Positions 34,721-48,300 of a stretch of DNA of 64,000 bases are shown here, one piece after another. The number at the start of each line of letters is the position of its first letter. The first letter of the stretch is position 1. The DNA comes from Pomacea canaliculata (Eukaryota; Mollusca; Gastropoda; Architaenioglossa; Ampullariidae), in contig NC_037601.1 of NCBI RefSeq assembly GCF_003073045.1, forward strand, positions 6,417,872-6,481,871. The letters run 5' to 3'. The translations under genes were made by a program, and so were the position numbers. The notes below the pieces were generated by a model. It was not told where the DNA came from. It searched no databases and worked only from the letters and a program-made list of their open reading frames with translations.

Positions 34721-37700
34721 TATTCTAATTGTAGTCTTCTGTTGCACTTGTTCTCTACCTGTGTGTGTGCGTGCGCCCCCGCGCGTGTATTTTAGGCGAG
34801 GGAGAGAGAAAGAGCTTTGTTATTTTTCACCCTCCCCATATCAGTTATTTTCCCTATTCATGGCCAGAGAGCATGGCCATGTTCTGGAATTTTGAGCTCT
34901 ACAAACGTTATTCTAGGAAGTCTTTCCCTCCCTGTGAGACCACATTGCCAAGACTGCCAGGGTCTGTGTCTGTATCAACGGTGTCAAGCTCTTATCTGTT
35001 GTAACTTCCCTCCTCAAGCGGAGGAAACAGCGGCCCCAAAGGGTAGCAGTGTTACAAGGATTCTGCCTCAGTGGGACAGGCATTCGCTTCACGGTAAATC
35101 CTCTGATTTTTCCTTCTCCCCACGCGATCGCTGACACTGGTGGACGGTGTTGATACTGGTGGTGATGACAGTGGTGATGTTGATGATATTGGTGATGTCT
35201 GCATGTCTCGCTCATCGTGTGGGAGGTTGTGAACAGGAGTGTTACATCAGAGGTTGTGGGTGGGGTGAGTGCGAGCGTGAGCGTGTGGGCGAAAGAGAAA
35301 AGGAGGAGGAAAATCCCACTGGGAATTTCCCTCCACCAACCCTTTTGTTTTTTTTTCTCTCTCTCTCGCACTAATACTTCTTTTTTCAGTGCATTTTTGC
35401 GCCGGTAACTGGTAAAGAAAGTTGGCACACAAAGGTCAAAAATCCATCAACAATCATCTAGTATTCAACTATTAAATCAAAATAGTTGGAACAGATAAAT
35501 AAAATAAAAAGTGCATTTTTATTTCCACTTCCATACAAAACTGAAATTTAGAATTTCCGATATTATCACAGCTGAAGCAAAACTTGTGAGGAATAAATTA
35601 GACCACTTTCGTCTGAATTGCACGAGTGCCTCTCCTATCTGTATGTTTTATGTGTGCAAGAAAGTTTGTATGTGATACGATTATTAAAAAGTTGCCTTCT
35701 GGAATTTAAACTGAGCTTGCCATTCTAGGTGAAAACAATCCATCAATCTTAATTGCAATTCTTTTAAACAGAAACCTTGACATTCTTAACCGCTTGATTT
35801 TCCCATACAAAAACAAATCCATGTATATAAAGAAAAAAAAATCATCCTGTTAGGTATCCATTTAGTCTTATTTTCATGTCACAGATTAAGCACATCATTA
35901 ACTTTTCTGGGCTATTGTTCTTTTGACAGCTGCAGTATTTTCCTGTGCATTGATATAATACTGGATAAGTGAAGGTTGAAACACAGCTTACAATAAGTAT
36001 GGTATATACAAGGAAATGAGCCCAGTTAAGTTCATTAATTCTAGAAAATTATTGCGCCCATTGCCATCAGGCACAATAAAGGACGTTCTGTCTTCTTTAC
36101 TGAGCAAGAAAAACTTTCTAAAGGAAACATACGAATGTCCCATCATACATTCAGATATAAAGATTATCCAACATATACACTCAAAAACATAGCTCCACGT
36201 CCCCGGCAATGTATACAAATATTTGCACATAAACATTCTTGCTCATTCAAGTATCTTTATTTAGAGTAAACCGTTAATTAACTACTTTTAAATACCCGAA
36301 CTGTGTGAGTGAGATATTTTTATTATTAATTATAAAGGTATTTATGGCGCACACATAAAAGAGCTCACGAACATATGCGCACGTCCACCAAAAAAAAAAC
36401 AAAACAAAACAAAAAACAACAACAACAAAAACACACACACACGCTCGTGAAAACAAAAATTAAGTTTTAATTAAGAGAAGGTTTGTTTTTGCTGAGGTAT
36501 AAAATCAGTCCCGGCAGATAAAGCTAGAGTACAATAATAGTAATGTATTTGTTCCAAATCAACTCTGTAACAATTTTAGCCTGAAATATCACATAGGTGT
36601 ATGTCTTTAAGTTGGATGCTAAAGGGTTAAGGGGAAGTCACACGGAATCTTATCTCTATGTTTCACACCCTGCAGAACATCCTCAGCAGAAATGAGCACT
36701 TTTGGTGGCGGAAGGGTGGTGTAGCTGCTCGCCTCTTTCGTACTGTGGTGTAGAGACGATCAAAGGTAGATATCTACCTCCGGGGCTGCTACACCACCGC
36801 CAAATGCCTTTATCTTCGGCAAACTGTATTGTCTTAGATACGTATCGTGCGAAAGAGTTGAGCTTATCAGCCGGTCTTCTCGTTCTTGTAGTAATGACTA
36901 ATTGTTTTTTCCGGTAATGTGTCTAGTGGTGACCATCTTGATACTGGTCTGTCCATATTCACAACCACAAACCCCAGTCCGTAACTAATTCTGTGGTAAA
37001 ATTACATCCACTTTATTCTCACATCCACAGATCCAGAAAATGCTCTGGAGAAAGTGACTCAACGTGCCAAATTCACTTAAAGCGACGACAGTTCAAACCA
37101 TCTGTGTGAAAGGAAACTCTCAAAAGGAAAGAACAAGAGAGAGAGAGCGTGCCTAATTGCCTAATGTTAAAATTAAAGTTATCATTTCTTTTTCTATAAG
37201 TTAGATGTGTAAGACACTTTCCATTTTATTGACTCGTTTCAGTCGCTGCATCGTGAATGCAATATTATCACGAAGTTGTTTATACAAGTCCGTGGTATCA
37301 GCTTCGCAGTTTATCTGGTTGCCAAGAGATATCATAATAATTTAAATCTATTTTGAGATATTAACTTGCAAGCTGAAATTCTGCCAAGTGCAAGAGCTTA
37401 AGACTCATTATTAATTGACAGCAAGATACCCCGAATAAACAACCTTGATACCCCTACCACCGATCTTTGATAAGTTCCCAGCCACAGCTGTGGAATTTAT
37501 GTAACCATTTCTTTTCTGCAGCTTCTAAGACAACTTCATATGAGTCATTTCTTTAAAAAAGCTATATCTTATCTTTGAAAAACAGCCTGACTTTGAGTGG
37601 AAGTAGGCGTAGAGTGAAACCAGGGGATTTCCCACACGAAACCCGGGGCTGACTTGTTAAAAAACGAGAGCTAAGAAGTCGCAAACCTAAACTGTGTGGG

Positions 37701-39900
37701 TTTAAAAAATATTTTTGAGCAATAAAGACCTTTTTTGATGCTTTGAATTCAAGACAAACACTAATCTGTAACCGAGCATCCTTCTTGAGCTTTGTTGGCC
37801 AGAGCCAGAAATTGTTCACTCTGTGTGACCAAAGTGAGGTCTGTGACCACATGTTAATTAGGTTTCGACTTCTTTCTGTGCGTGATGTTGGTACTTCTAG
37901 GATTACCCCCGGTATGGAGAAATAGTATGAGTTTTACCCATTCGTTAGAAAAAAGTGTCTACACCCATCTTCGTTCTTGAACGTCTATGTAGATGGGTTT
38001 AGACAAGTGATTTATACACAGCAGGAGTTTTGTTGTTGGTTTTTTTTTTTATTTCGCAGTTTGATAAAAGCTTGGCAGACGCACAGGACGGAAGTAGAAT
38101 GTGGTGCAGAGAAAGAGAGATAGGACGAGAAGGGGTGATGGTGGTGGTGGAGGTGGAGGGTAACAACTGGAGCACGCTGAACATGTGCGCGCCTTCCCTC
38201 GTGCATCCGAGACTTGAACTGTAGAAGACATAATTACAACCCCTCTCGCTTGAAGTAAATCCTCAAGGCAACAGGATGTACTTGTTAACTCATTGGCAGT
38301 TTGAAAAAGAAATTCGGAGAAAGATTTGATTTCTTACTAGGAATTCTATTTTCAGTCCACTGCTCCTCCGCGTCCGCACTTAAACGCTTTATTTCTCTCT
38401 TACATCAGCATCCTAGTAAAGGTCTTCATGCGAATTCTGTGAGCAGTTTTGTCGTCTTTAACTATACATTAATTAGGAAGATATAAAGGAGAGAATATCA
38501 GGTTATTTTATGATGTACCTGTTTGTCCTGAGACAGCATGCATCAGGACTGTTACTTATGGTAGACTTCGAAAAATCGTTCGACGATGTAGGCGGGTCCT
38601 TTTTTGGTTAAAACTACTTATATTTTGACTTTATACAATCAATCGTTTAGTAGTTGTCCATATCTGTTTCTTTGGAAACTGGCATATCATATTTGTAGAT
38701 TTTTGTGATGGATTTTTTTGTATCGTCGTCGTTACGTCATCTGACCTCTTGACCCTTCTAAAGCCGTGACAAAGTGCTCAAAATATTTCTTCTCTCCTTC
38801 GTTCGTAACTTTATGCAAAACTTTTGGGTTAGTATATGATTAATAACCGTCTGAAAGACGCTAGGGTGTCTTTGTCGAAGACAAACTTGAGAGTGAGGAC
38901 AATCCTAATTAGTTAACTTATCCTATTAATTTACTGGGCTACCGTGATCAATGCTTTAACTGACATGTTTAATCACACCTTTAATTTAAAGACCGAATTT
39001 ACGCCGTCTGGCAGGAAACAATGGATTACATTTGGCGGAGGTAGGTCAGGGTACCCGTACGGCCAGATGGAAGTAGGAAAGAATGACCACTTAGGTCTGT
39101 AGTAACCTAGGGCAACATGCAAAAATCAAGGACAAGTGTATTGTTTTAAAGTTATAAGAGTTTGTCAATTGGCTCTAGGGAAATGACTAACATTCATAAC
39201 TATGGCCCCAGGGTAACCGGCACTGGGTATGCTCCACACCCCCTCTCTCAGATCAATCCATTTTTTCCCGCCATAAAGTTTCGGCAAGGTAGATGAAGAT
39301 GTTATCAAACCCGACCTTAATATGAACGTTCTTAGAAATTTCATAATCTGATTTATCCTAAGGATAACCATAATGAACATTTATAGAAAATTGGTGATCG
39401 TAGGTAGTGACATTATCATACCAATGAACCCGACGTTTTTAGGGATTTCACAATCTTAAACGGTGAAATGATTGCAGGCTGGGGAGTTAATAACTATGAA
39501 AGTTATGAAGGCTAACAACCCCCAGCTTCACGCGAATTCCTCTGCGAGTCCTATTATCTGCCCAGTTTCTGAACAGGATTTGCGGCTGGCATTTACTTCC
39601 AGGTCACAAACGGTGTTACACTTTGCTGGAACCTGAAGCTGATTGCGCAATGATGCGGGTCGCGCAAGTCTCGCGCAGTGCGTGGTGCGTCAGAGCGGAA
39701 ATAAACTCTCCTCAGCCCTTGCGTCTAGGGCTTTGTCTGGTCTGCTTTCCAACATCGCACGCCACGGACTTCCATTAGCAACTTTCTACAATAACGGCCA
39801 ATCCCCTCTGTGACACACGCACGTTCCTGGAACTAAACACTTCTGAAACAAAGATCTCTTACAATAAACAGTGACGGCCAGCCAGTGCACCCGTTAGACT
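34721..39900. other. Gene-poor region upstream of the receptor array
   Basis: No exon could be supported on either strand. Simple sequence includes GATGTTG-type repeats at 35150-35200, a CA/CAA-rich A tract at 36390-36445, and a GGTGGTGGA tract at 38137-38160. A small imperfect inverted repeat has arms near 36694-36717 and 36782-36801, with a perfect 16-bp palindrome AGGTAGATATCTACCT between them. GC-rich sequence with several CGCG and GCGC motifs appears at 39640-39800, ahead of the first receptor. Confidence 0.4.
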
Positions 39901-39959
39901 TCCTGACGCTGCGGCATCGGGTTCGCGAGGAAGTGACGACACTCAGCTTGCTGTAGATA

Positions 39960-40504
39960 GGTCGTCCAGGCCGAGCACAATTACCAGTTGTTCTCGTACT
40001 GCTTGCAGTCTTTTTGTTCCTTCATCCTTTCCATCTCGTGGGACAGAACAAAAAGGAGGCTTTCGTGAGTATGGCCTATCACTCGCTGTGGTTATTGTCC
40101 AGTGTCGAAGATGACATTTAAAAGTTGCAGCAGTATCGCTGGGAGTGTCTAATTCGATGTCAACCTCATCTGCTGTACAGATCCACCATCATCTATAATA
40201 TCGTGTGTACTCCTATTGAGCATTCGCGGTGGTTGACTGTGTTTTCAGCTGCGTGATGACTGTCCGTTTCTTATTTTCGCTTTGCTTACGAATACAATAT
40301 TTGTGGACAAGTCTTCTGTACCTGTACCTACCATCTTTCTATCTTTATGTCTCTCGCTCTCACGTACTATTTGATTATTTATTACTTTTTATTTGATTAG
40401 ATCAGTCTTGATCAAGAAGAAGTCAGAAGAGTAAGTCGTTTTGTTTTTGTTTGTTTTTGCCCGCTTCGGTGCTTCTTGCTTACTCTGGAGATTCCCTTGT
40501 GCAG
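39960..40504 (+). promoter_or_regulatory. Probable 5' UTR exon and first intron of TLR copy 1
   Basis: The coding exon is preceded at 40502-40504 by a clear acceptor (CCCTTGTGCAG), so the transcript must have at least one upstream non-coding exon. Two donor-like sites exist: GTGAGT at about 40064 and GTAAGT at about 40430. Either could end the leader exon. A short inverted repeat (CTTTTTGTTC ... GAACAAAAAG) lies at about 40010-40055. No promoter element could be assigned with confidence. Confidence 0.4.
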
Positions 40505-40517
40505 GTTCGTGTTGAAG

Positions 40518-40748
40518 ATGATGCTATACTTGCTGGTCGTTGCCGCCATCTTTGATGGGACAAGAGGTCAGTCGTCCACGACGACAAATACCAGCTTGCT
40601 GCCCACCGGCTGGGACGAAATATGTCAGTCGACATCACTTGTTGCCAATGACTCCAACGCTTCATTCTCATGTCACGTGACTAGAGAGGCACAAGTCCAA
40701 TGGCGGCTCGCGGATCTACGGGCGTCGCTGGCCACGAAGGATGTGAAG
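40518..40748 (+). CDS. TLR copy 1, coding exon 1
   Basis: 77 codons in phase 0, with donor GTATGT. It encodes the signal peptide and the N-terminal part with GWDEICQSTSL and VQWRLADLR, both shared with copy 2. Confidence 0.85.
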
Positions 40749-43700
40749 GTATGTAAGACCTGTGCCAGTAAAGGCGCAATTCCTTTAATGCTAGATTAAA
40801 AGGTTACATTTTTCCAATAAATTCTCTGATTGTTTAGAGATATTTGCTAACGCCTAATGACTTGGTGTGCAGCACACCGATCTGGACTGATGAAAACACT
40901 TGCTAGGGCTAGCGGTCGACATGTGACCTTTGATGTCTTGTATTAAGCGGTAGAAATAAAAAAATAAATAATTAAAAAACCCTCTGGTTGCAAAGTGTGC
41001 ATGCTTTTGTGCAGGAGGTCGGATGTTTGCATTCTAAACCAAATGTGTTCAACTGGTCGAAGGATATGTTTCTGTCAAAGATACAATTTTAGTAATAGAG
41101 GTATTTAAATCCGAAGACTTCTTAATATTTTGATAGTGGTCAAATAGTTTTACTAAAAGTTAATCGAGTGTGCTTCGAAAATAATGATTCAAGACGGCTT
41201 GTAAGTAAAACTATTGAAGCTGAAGTCATCGATTTGTCTTTATTTCTTAACTGTATGATCCCTCTTTTACCAGGTGTCTTTTAATGTGACATGTGAACAA
41301 GGCGCCAACATCAGTCTTCCATGGCCGATGAAGGCACCCGGTCTGGTGGAGTTGAGGGTACGGGACTGCATACTGTTGGACCAATTCGCTGATTTCCAAA
41401 CGCCGGCAGAGAAACTGAGCGATTCTCTGCGCGTGCTGGACATGCAACATTGTACATGGCTGACTGATGTACAAACTTTCCTGATGTTTTACTCAAAAAT
41501 GGAGAACATGTCCGAGGAGTTTGACTGTGGCCAAGACAGTTCTCTGGTTGAATACATCATGAAAAACATCAGTAGACATTTGAGAGGTCTTTCTAAGTCA
41601 CTGTCAGGCCTAGGGCAGAACAGTGGTCCTTCAAAGGGTGCTGATACTGGTACGATCTTCAAGAAATTATTGGAGAAAACTGATAAGATCGACATAAGAT
41701 GCTATTTCAGTAAACTGCAAGTACTCGATGAAAGTAATACTGACAATTTCCCTAAACACCATTTTGAGATGATGGTGCCGAAGAATAAATATCCGAGTCT
41801 TCGCATCATGAACTATCGTAACATTGGGTTACTTAGTGTTCCTGAGCAACTCAAGCAGTGGACGAGGTTCTTTCCCAAGCTGGAAGTGATCGATCTGTCG
41901 TATAATCGAATCAAAGATCTCAACATGGAATACCCATTCCCTAGCAACGTGAGCATGACTCTAGTTCTGCATTACAACAACATTACTAAAATCTCTATGG
42001 ATATCCTCAAAAACTGGGCTCAAATCCCAGGCCTTTATGTCGATATTCGCCATAACCCCATCAACTGCACCTGCGAACTTGGCAATCTATTGGACCAGCT
42101 GAACAATACAACAGCATGGACCGGACTGGCCATGACCTATTATCGTTCCTATGTCCCTGACCTCACATGCTTCACACCAGAGGCGCTGAAGGGTCGAAGG
42201 CTTGGTTCTCTGTCTCTAGATGACCTCCCTTGTCATGTATTACCCTATGACCTTCGACCTGCTTTGGCTGCTCTCGCGGTGGTTGTCCTTGTGCTGTTGG
42301 TGTTCCTGCTGCTTGCTGTGCGCTACCGTCGCGAGGTTCGCATCCTCGTCTTCACGCGCGCCCACGTGTTGCTGCCGTGCGGCCTTCCACTGGCGAACGT
42401 GGACGTCGGTCTGGCAGGTAGGAAAACCTACGACGCCTTCGTGGCCTACGCACACGAGGACAGCGAGTGGGTGCTGAAGGAGCTGTGTCACAGGCTGGAA
42501 AACTCCTCCACGCCCTCCAGACCAGCGTGCAAACTGTGCATCCACCAGCGGGACTTCGTCGTGGGCAAAACCATCATCGACAACATCATCGACAGCATCG
42601 CCTCTAGCAGGCACACCATTGTTGTCGTGTCGCCCAGTTTCGTCAAGTAAGTTATGGACAACATTATTACGCCAACTTAAAAAAAAATTATGATGATTAC
42701 GATAACGGTGATGAAGCTGAAGGGATGCCGTTTGTTGTGATGCTCAGGATGACTTTCGTGACCATTGTCGAATGTGAAGCAAACTTTGGTCGATCCGGCA
42801 TGACATGTGTTACCTCTTGATTAGTCTTAAGGGTCTTAACGGGACACACACGGCCAAATATGGTCGTTATTAAATGTTAAGTATGCACCTGCCACAAAAA
42901 CTCCACGACCCTGTGGCAATGTGTCTTGTTATATATATAAGGTTCCCCTCAGACTTCACATACAAATTGAAAGTGTCACGTACAGTTACAAATAAATCAT
43001 TCATTCTCATGAAACGTTTATACCCTATACCGCATATGTTCCAGGCGTTCCTTTGTCATTTTTCATTATTCTCTGTTGCTTCAGCAGAGCTTATAACCTA
43101 TTTTTATTGCTGAAGTTCAAATATAAGCGCTCCTTTGAAGTATTTTTAATCATTCGTCTGTTGTTTTAGAAGTGCTTGGGCCATGGAAGAACTGCAGCAG
43201 GCCTTCCGTCAGAGTCTGGAGGAACGGAGGCGCCATCTGGTGATAGTGATGCTGAAAGATGTCCAGATGTCGAAAATGCCCCTCGTACTGAGAAGATGCT
43301 GCAAAACCTTTACTTATCTCGAAGCTAATGATTCACTCTTCTGGGACAGGTAGGTCAGAGGTCATCACGGAAACGTACCTTCAGTCCTATGATACATTTT
43401 TGTGTGTGTGTGTGTGCGCGCGCGCGGCATTTGCTTACATTTATTTGCAGATTATTTTGTCAAATTAACATAGTAAAAGTGATGACAAATATATCGATAT
43501 ATGTAAAGATCTGACGCACTAATGATAATGCTAATACTGGTAATGTTCGATTAGGGAGAGGTTGCTGTGTTCTGTTATTTCTCAGCCTTCATATTCGTAT
43601 TTGTACCCAAATAGGTCAAAGTTCATAAAATCACTTATTTCCACATGTTTTCTTTTTCTTAATTAACTTTGTATCTCAAGCACACTAAACCTTTTAGTTT

Positions 43701-44075
43701 TCACTTGCTGTTTTAAGGTCTAGGATAATGCATTGAAGAGGCTAGTCTAGTATTGGCAGATTTTAAAACAAACCGGCCATTGTTTATTTTGACAGACTTC
43801 TGTACTCGCTTCACGTGACGGAGAAAAAGAAGAGCATCAAACTGCATGAAGACGGAGAGAATGGCGAGGAGAAGAAAGACGAGATTCAGGGGGAAGGCAA
43901 CCGAAAGTTAGAAGATAACCCCATCGACGCCGAGTTCAGACGGGCGCTATTTTTAGAATCAATGCGCTCACTCTCGGTGGACAGCACGAGCACAGTTGTC
44001 TCCACTGTCAGCGACGACCGACTACTCGTGACGCCCTCTCCTGCGCCTAGATTAATCTCCCCTTTTCGTTTTTGA
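40518..44075 (+). CDS. Toll-like receptor, tandem copy 1 (687 aa, four coding exons)
   Basis: Joining 40518-40748, 41274-42646, 43170-43349 and 43796-44075 gives one frame. Residues 1-17 (MMLYLLVVAAIFDGTRG) form a signal peptide. The ectodomain (about 18-403) has divergent leucine-rich repeats, clearest at FPKLEVIDLSYNRIKDL, then a C-terminal cap NPINCTCEL...CF...LPC. One membrane span lies at about 407-427, followed by a basic RYRREVR. The TIR domain (about 461-597) shows box 1 YDAFVAYAHEDSEWV, box 2 RDFVVGKTI (Arg503) and box 3 FWDR (592-595). A 92-residue acidic and Ser/Thr-rich tail follows. The intron after SPSFV splits the TIR domain. Such receptors bind microbial or danger ligands and signal through TIR adaptors. 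The ectodomain is much shorter than in typical Toll receptors. The start is the first ATG after the exon acceptor. Confidence 0.9.
41274..42646 (+). CDS. TLR copy 1, coding exon 2
   Basis: 1373 nt after the TCTTTTACCAG acceptor, starting VSFNVTCEQGANISLPWP and ending within the TIR at the GTAAGT donor in phase 2. It contains most of the ectodomain, the membrane span and TIR boxes 1 and 2. Confidence 0.9.
43170..43349 (+). CDS. TLR copy 1, coding exon 3
   Basis: 180 nt after the TTGTTTTAG acceptor, ending GGGACAG before GTAGGT. It encodes SAWAMEELQQAFRQSLEERR through EANDSLFWD, the second half of the TIR domain. Confidence 0.9.
43401..43427. repeat. GT/GC microsatellite in TLR copy 1 intron 3
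   Basis: A run of GT units passes into GC units (TGTGTGTGTGTGTGCGCGCG), a sequence type able to form left-handed DNA. It lies in the intron after exon 3. Confidence 0.8.
43796..44075 (+). CDS. TLR copy 1, coding exon 4 (stop)
   Basis: 280 nt after TTTTGACAG. It completes R595 and encodes LLYSLHVTEKKK, then an acidic, later Ser/Thr-rich tail ending LISPFRF. The tail is much more diverged from copy 2 than the TIR is. Confidence 0.85.
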
Positions 44076-45340
44076 TGGGCGCTAGAGAGAACACTGGTGA
44101 AGCTGCGGACACTGCAGGAAATATTCTAAAAGTGACAGCTTCTCCGTTTTAAACGTTGTTTTACGTAAACGTATTTGTAAGATTTGATCTGAGTTAAAAT
44201 TGGTTTTACGACTTTGAAAACAATGATAGGGATGGGAGCTAATGTTCATAAAATTTGAACATCTAGTAATGTAGGTCTTAAAATATAATTAAAAAAAAAA
44301 AGACAGACATTAAGGCAAGTTCATTTTATCTCGTGAAAATATTCCCCACTTTCCTTCAAACACTGTAAATTTTACCTCAAATAGCTGCCGTTAGTCCCTG
44401 TCAGTATTGTGTTTTACCTCCCCTTTCATTAAAGCAGCACACTCGCATACTGCTAAAGTCAAAATACTCAGTAGAGGTCACCATGATATCAGTTTTAAGT
44501 AGCTTGGCACAGAAATAACTGACGAATGGGAATTTTCATTCCTTTGATATGCACATACATGAGTAGACGTCCAAGGAGGACCATAAAATCTTAGTTGTGA
44601 CTGTCATCATGGTGATCTTATTCATCTCCACACAAGGTTTATTTACAGATAACAAACTTTGTATAAAACAAGGAGACAAAAGACTGCGTCTGTCATATTT
44701 ATCAAACGTTATCTTCAAATCAAACAGCACTTTTGTGATAATCTTACTAAACACCTTTTGTAATGTTTTTCCACTTCACAGCCCTCCAGTCATGTTCCAT
44801 TGTTATGTTCAATTTCTAAACACTTTTTTCTTATAAAGGCACGTCCTTCCACATACCTGAATGTGGTCTAGACTGTTGAAAAATTGTTTTAATAGATCCT
44901 AATTTGACCTTATAAGGATGCACAGTATACATTTACATATATGCATCTCTATTGAAATTTAAACCTTTTGTAAGGAGACAATTCAACAAATTCAGGCTTG
45001 TAAATAATGTGTTATGGTTTGGTAAAAGAGAAATGTGTATTAATCAAACACTTGTGGCTTAGACTGAATGGTTTGGACAAGCTTTAATGACAGACAGGTT
45101 TTCTGACTGTATACTATGTTTTATTGCACATACTGTTCAAAATGAAGCACTGTAAAAACTTTCCATCATACCTTTCTTTTGTGTGTAAATGTTATGTAAA
45201 ACTTTCCAAGCAATGCGAAATCACTTCTGCTTGATACAGTCTAATGAGATTGTTTACTGTTTTAAAACAATTTTGTACAGTAAAAATTTACACAAATTTA
45301 TTGAACATGCTGCTGTATTATTTTTGAAAATAAAATCACA
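44076..45340 (+). other. Probable 3' UTR of TLR copy 1
   Basis: AT-rich sequence without open frames follows the stop. A canonical AATAAA at 45329-45334 would end a 3' UTR of about 1.25 kb. A short A run near 44290-44300 is an alternative, weaker end. Confidence 0.4.
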
Positions 45341-48300
45341 AATATAAGAAAATTTCAAATAGGTTTGTATTGAACAACTGTCAAGAAGACAGGGGAGAAA
45401 GGGACAGACTGTGGACAATCACAAGGGCGGCTTATGACTTTTATGTGCATGGCTACCCATTTTTACCCAGCCCTTCTTTCTTTGAGCAAAACACCCTAGT
45501 TTTGAGAAAAATAGTGGTGGAGTGAAATAAACAAGGATGATATATGCAGGATTTCCACACAGGTGCTCTAACTTAGCTCACGGAGCTTTGCACACAGCAA
45601 TAGGGTATCGTTTACTTGTTTACGAAGTGGTGGCTTTTGTGTGTGTGTTTTTTAATTTCCATTTATTCCCTTTAGTGCTGTGAATTCAAGGTGAACAGAA
45701 ATTTGTAACCGAGGTATCGCCCTCGAAACTAAACGTTTTTATTTGTGATTTCAGCTTGGCGGTTGGTGTTTTGCATATTCACCTGTGTGTATCTCTCTGT
45801 GCGTATGCGTGTCCCAGGTGGGTGGGAGAGTAGCAAGAGGTGACTAGGAGAGATTTCATTAATCATGTCTCACTCACTCGCAATTTATTTAAAAGCACAT
45901 TACACAATAGCATTTAAAATACAACTGAAGTCCTAATGCAGTTTCCGCAAATAGTTTCGAAAATATTTTATCGGCTTGTACTACTAAATGCGATGGGTGA
46001 GTGAGAAAAGGGGAGTATTACGGGCGAAACTGGTGGGGATCCAGTCATGAAATGCTCTAGAAAAAAAGGACATGGCGACACTTTTCAGTAAAGGCAGTCT
46101 AAAGCAATAACAAAAGCTATAACATTCCGCCAGGGTTTTTCATTTCTATTCATAATTCAATCATAAATGCTTATAGTGCAAAAATATACCGATTGTTGTG
46201 GGACGCAGGTAAGACAGTTTTGTACAGAGAAATAAAAAAGCTTTGTTCTCCATTTAAGTGCTGTATTATCAAAATTAAAAAAGCGGTATAGGCAGCAATT
46301 TTATAGCAGGACGCCAGAGGTATTCCCAATTTTTCTCAAACATACAATGTTCACCTTAAGCAACCCTTCAGTGAGAAACTCTTTGAGAAACTGAGCTGAG
46401 TTTGCGGAGAACGAACGAAAGATTAAACAGTGGGGTATCCAGCATGGTTTTCATTGATCATATTTGCACACTGCATGTTGAACTCCAACAATTTTGAAAA
46501 ATAGTTTCCATTAAAAGTCACGAAATGACACTATGCTTTTTAATGCATCACGATCCGAAAGGCGAACTCTCTCCGTTATCGTTTAATGAAACAAACCTTT
46601 GTTTGTCGATACCAAAACAAAATAAAAGCCTGTTACTGCAAAAGGTTATTTTGTTTTTACTTTTTCAGTTCCGCAAAAGTCGTCTGCTTCCTGTTTGTTT
46701 AGGTGAGATACAATATAACCGGAATCCCAGAGCCCAGACTCGCAAGGCATAAATCTGCCTGCTAGCACTTTGCTCAGACAGCACCAGGAAATGCGTGGTC
46801 TTGTTGAAAACATCTTTAATTTGATTTGATCGACTGTGGCCAGATCCACCATTGTGTAGCTGCCATCAAACCCTTTTGGCAAAGTGCTTTACTGCATTAA
46901 CGGCGCCATGGGAGGAACAAAATCAGAGGCATGTTTGTGAGACCTCGTGATCCAAAAAAGGAATTTTGCTCACAAATGCAGTTTGAACTATCGTGAACCT
47001 ATTAATTCAAACGCAGATAATGTACGAAGCACGTGAGATATTGCTTAGCAATTGCATCAACCGACACCTGTATCTCGGGTGATAACTGTCTGTATGAAAC
47101 AGTCAACAGAATACCTCGGTTCACAATCTCTTGTCTCGATTGTTTCACACTGTGAGTTGTCTGTCTTTCGTTTTGTATTCTTTAGCTGCTAATGATATAT
47201 ATATATAGATAAAAAAGTCAGAAGTTTGAATGACGAAGAAGGATCTAGAAAAAGATCAAAGAGCATCTATAGAGTATTTAGCAGAGAAACTTCCCGCCCG
47301 ATACTCGTAATAAAATAATGTAACTACTTTTTTTACACTGCGTAATATCTTTAATACGCTAAAACATTGAGAATTTAATCCCCTACGGTTCTGATTTACT
47401 TGTTTTCATACTAAAAGTAATACAGTGTACTTCTAAGCCAAGACCAAAGGCAGGACTGTATTACTGCAGTCCAAAACTCCACGAAAGTTAATATCAAAGG
47501 GAGTGACATTATTCTACTGCCTGACTCTTCTTTTTTTCCGGTAGACAACTGTAGCATTTTACCCGCGTGTTATGCACCCTGGCCTTGCCACCCCTTCCCT
47601 AACTTCTTTTATATAAATAATATTTTATATAAGTAATATAAATAATATGGACATATTATGTCTTATACGTCACCTTCCAGGCCACAGAGGATAACCTTAC
47701 TCTCTGGTCAGTGTTAGGAAATCTGAGAGAGAAAGGTCGGCTTTAATGAACCGGCATAGAGAGGTGTTTTAGAAGGGTTGAAGTACTTAAAAAAACTTGT
47801 ATATTTTGTGTAGAAAATATTGAAAACGGCAACATTTTAGTTTGGTTCACTTCTGACTTCTCTGTTCCCCTCAATGGGTTTTAGATATGAAGAATATCTT
47901 ACATAAGTTAGCCGTTATTTAAAAATTTTTTCATGTGAATCGTCTCAGTCTCAAGTAACACTTCAATACTACAGGCGTTGGCATTGACTCTTCAATCTTT
48001 CAGTGCTTAACACTAGAAGTATTTGTTTCTCCATGATGGGCTGCAAGGGTTGACGTGACCTGACCAAAGACGATTTATATCCGCCTTGAGCATGATAATG
48101 ACAGCAGCACTGGTGTAGATACAAACGCAGTGTTAATCAAATTCTGCATGGTGCACAGATGAAAAACTAGAAAATTATATGCTCATCGGTTCTTTTGAGC
48201 TGTATTTTCGGAAGGAAACCAGATAAAATTCCGATCTTAATTGCGTGTTCTTTCTTTCTTTAGGTTGCTATAGTTTCTGCTAATTAGTCGAAAAGAGCCC

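Noticed and set aside
34913-35428. A 171-codon minus-strand open frame
   Set aside because: It is mostly low-complexity His/Arg/Lys-rich sequence from simple repeats (GATGTT, GAGA, TTTTC tracts) with no domain.
40476-40517. Upstream in-frame start for TLR copy 1 (14 extra residues)
   Set aside because: The acceptor at 40502-40504 places this ATG in the intron, and the ATG at 40518 begins a normal signal peptide.
42240-42614. Antisense open frames opposite TLR TIR exons (also at 50068-50394)
   Set aside because: They mirror the well-supported TIR coding sequence in both copies, have no family resemblance and recur only because the sense exons are conserved.
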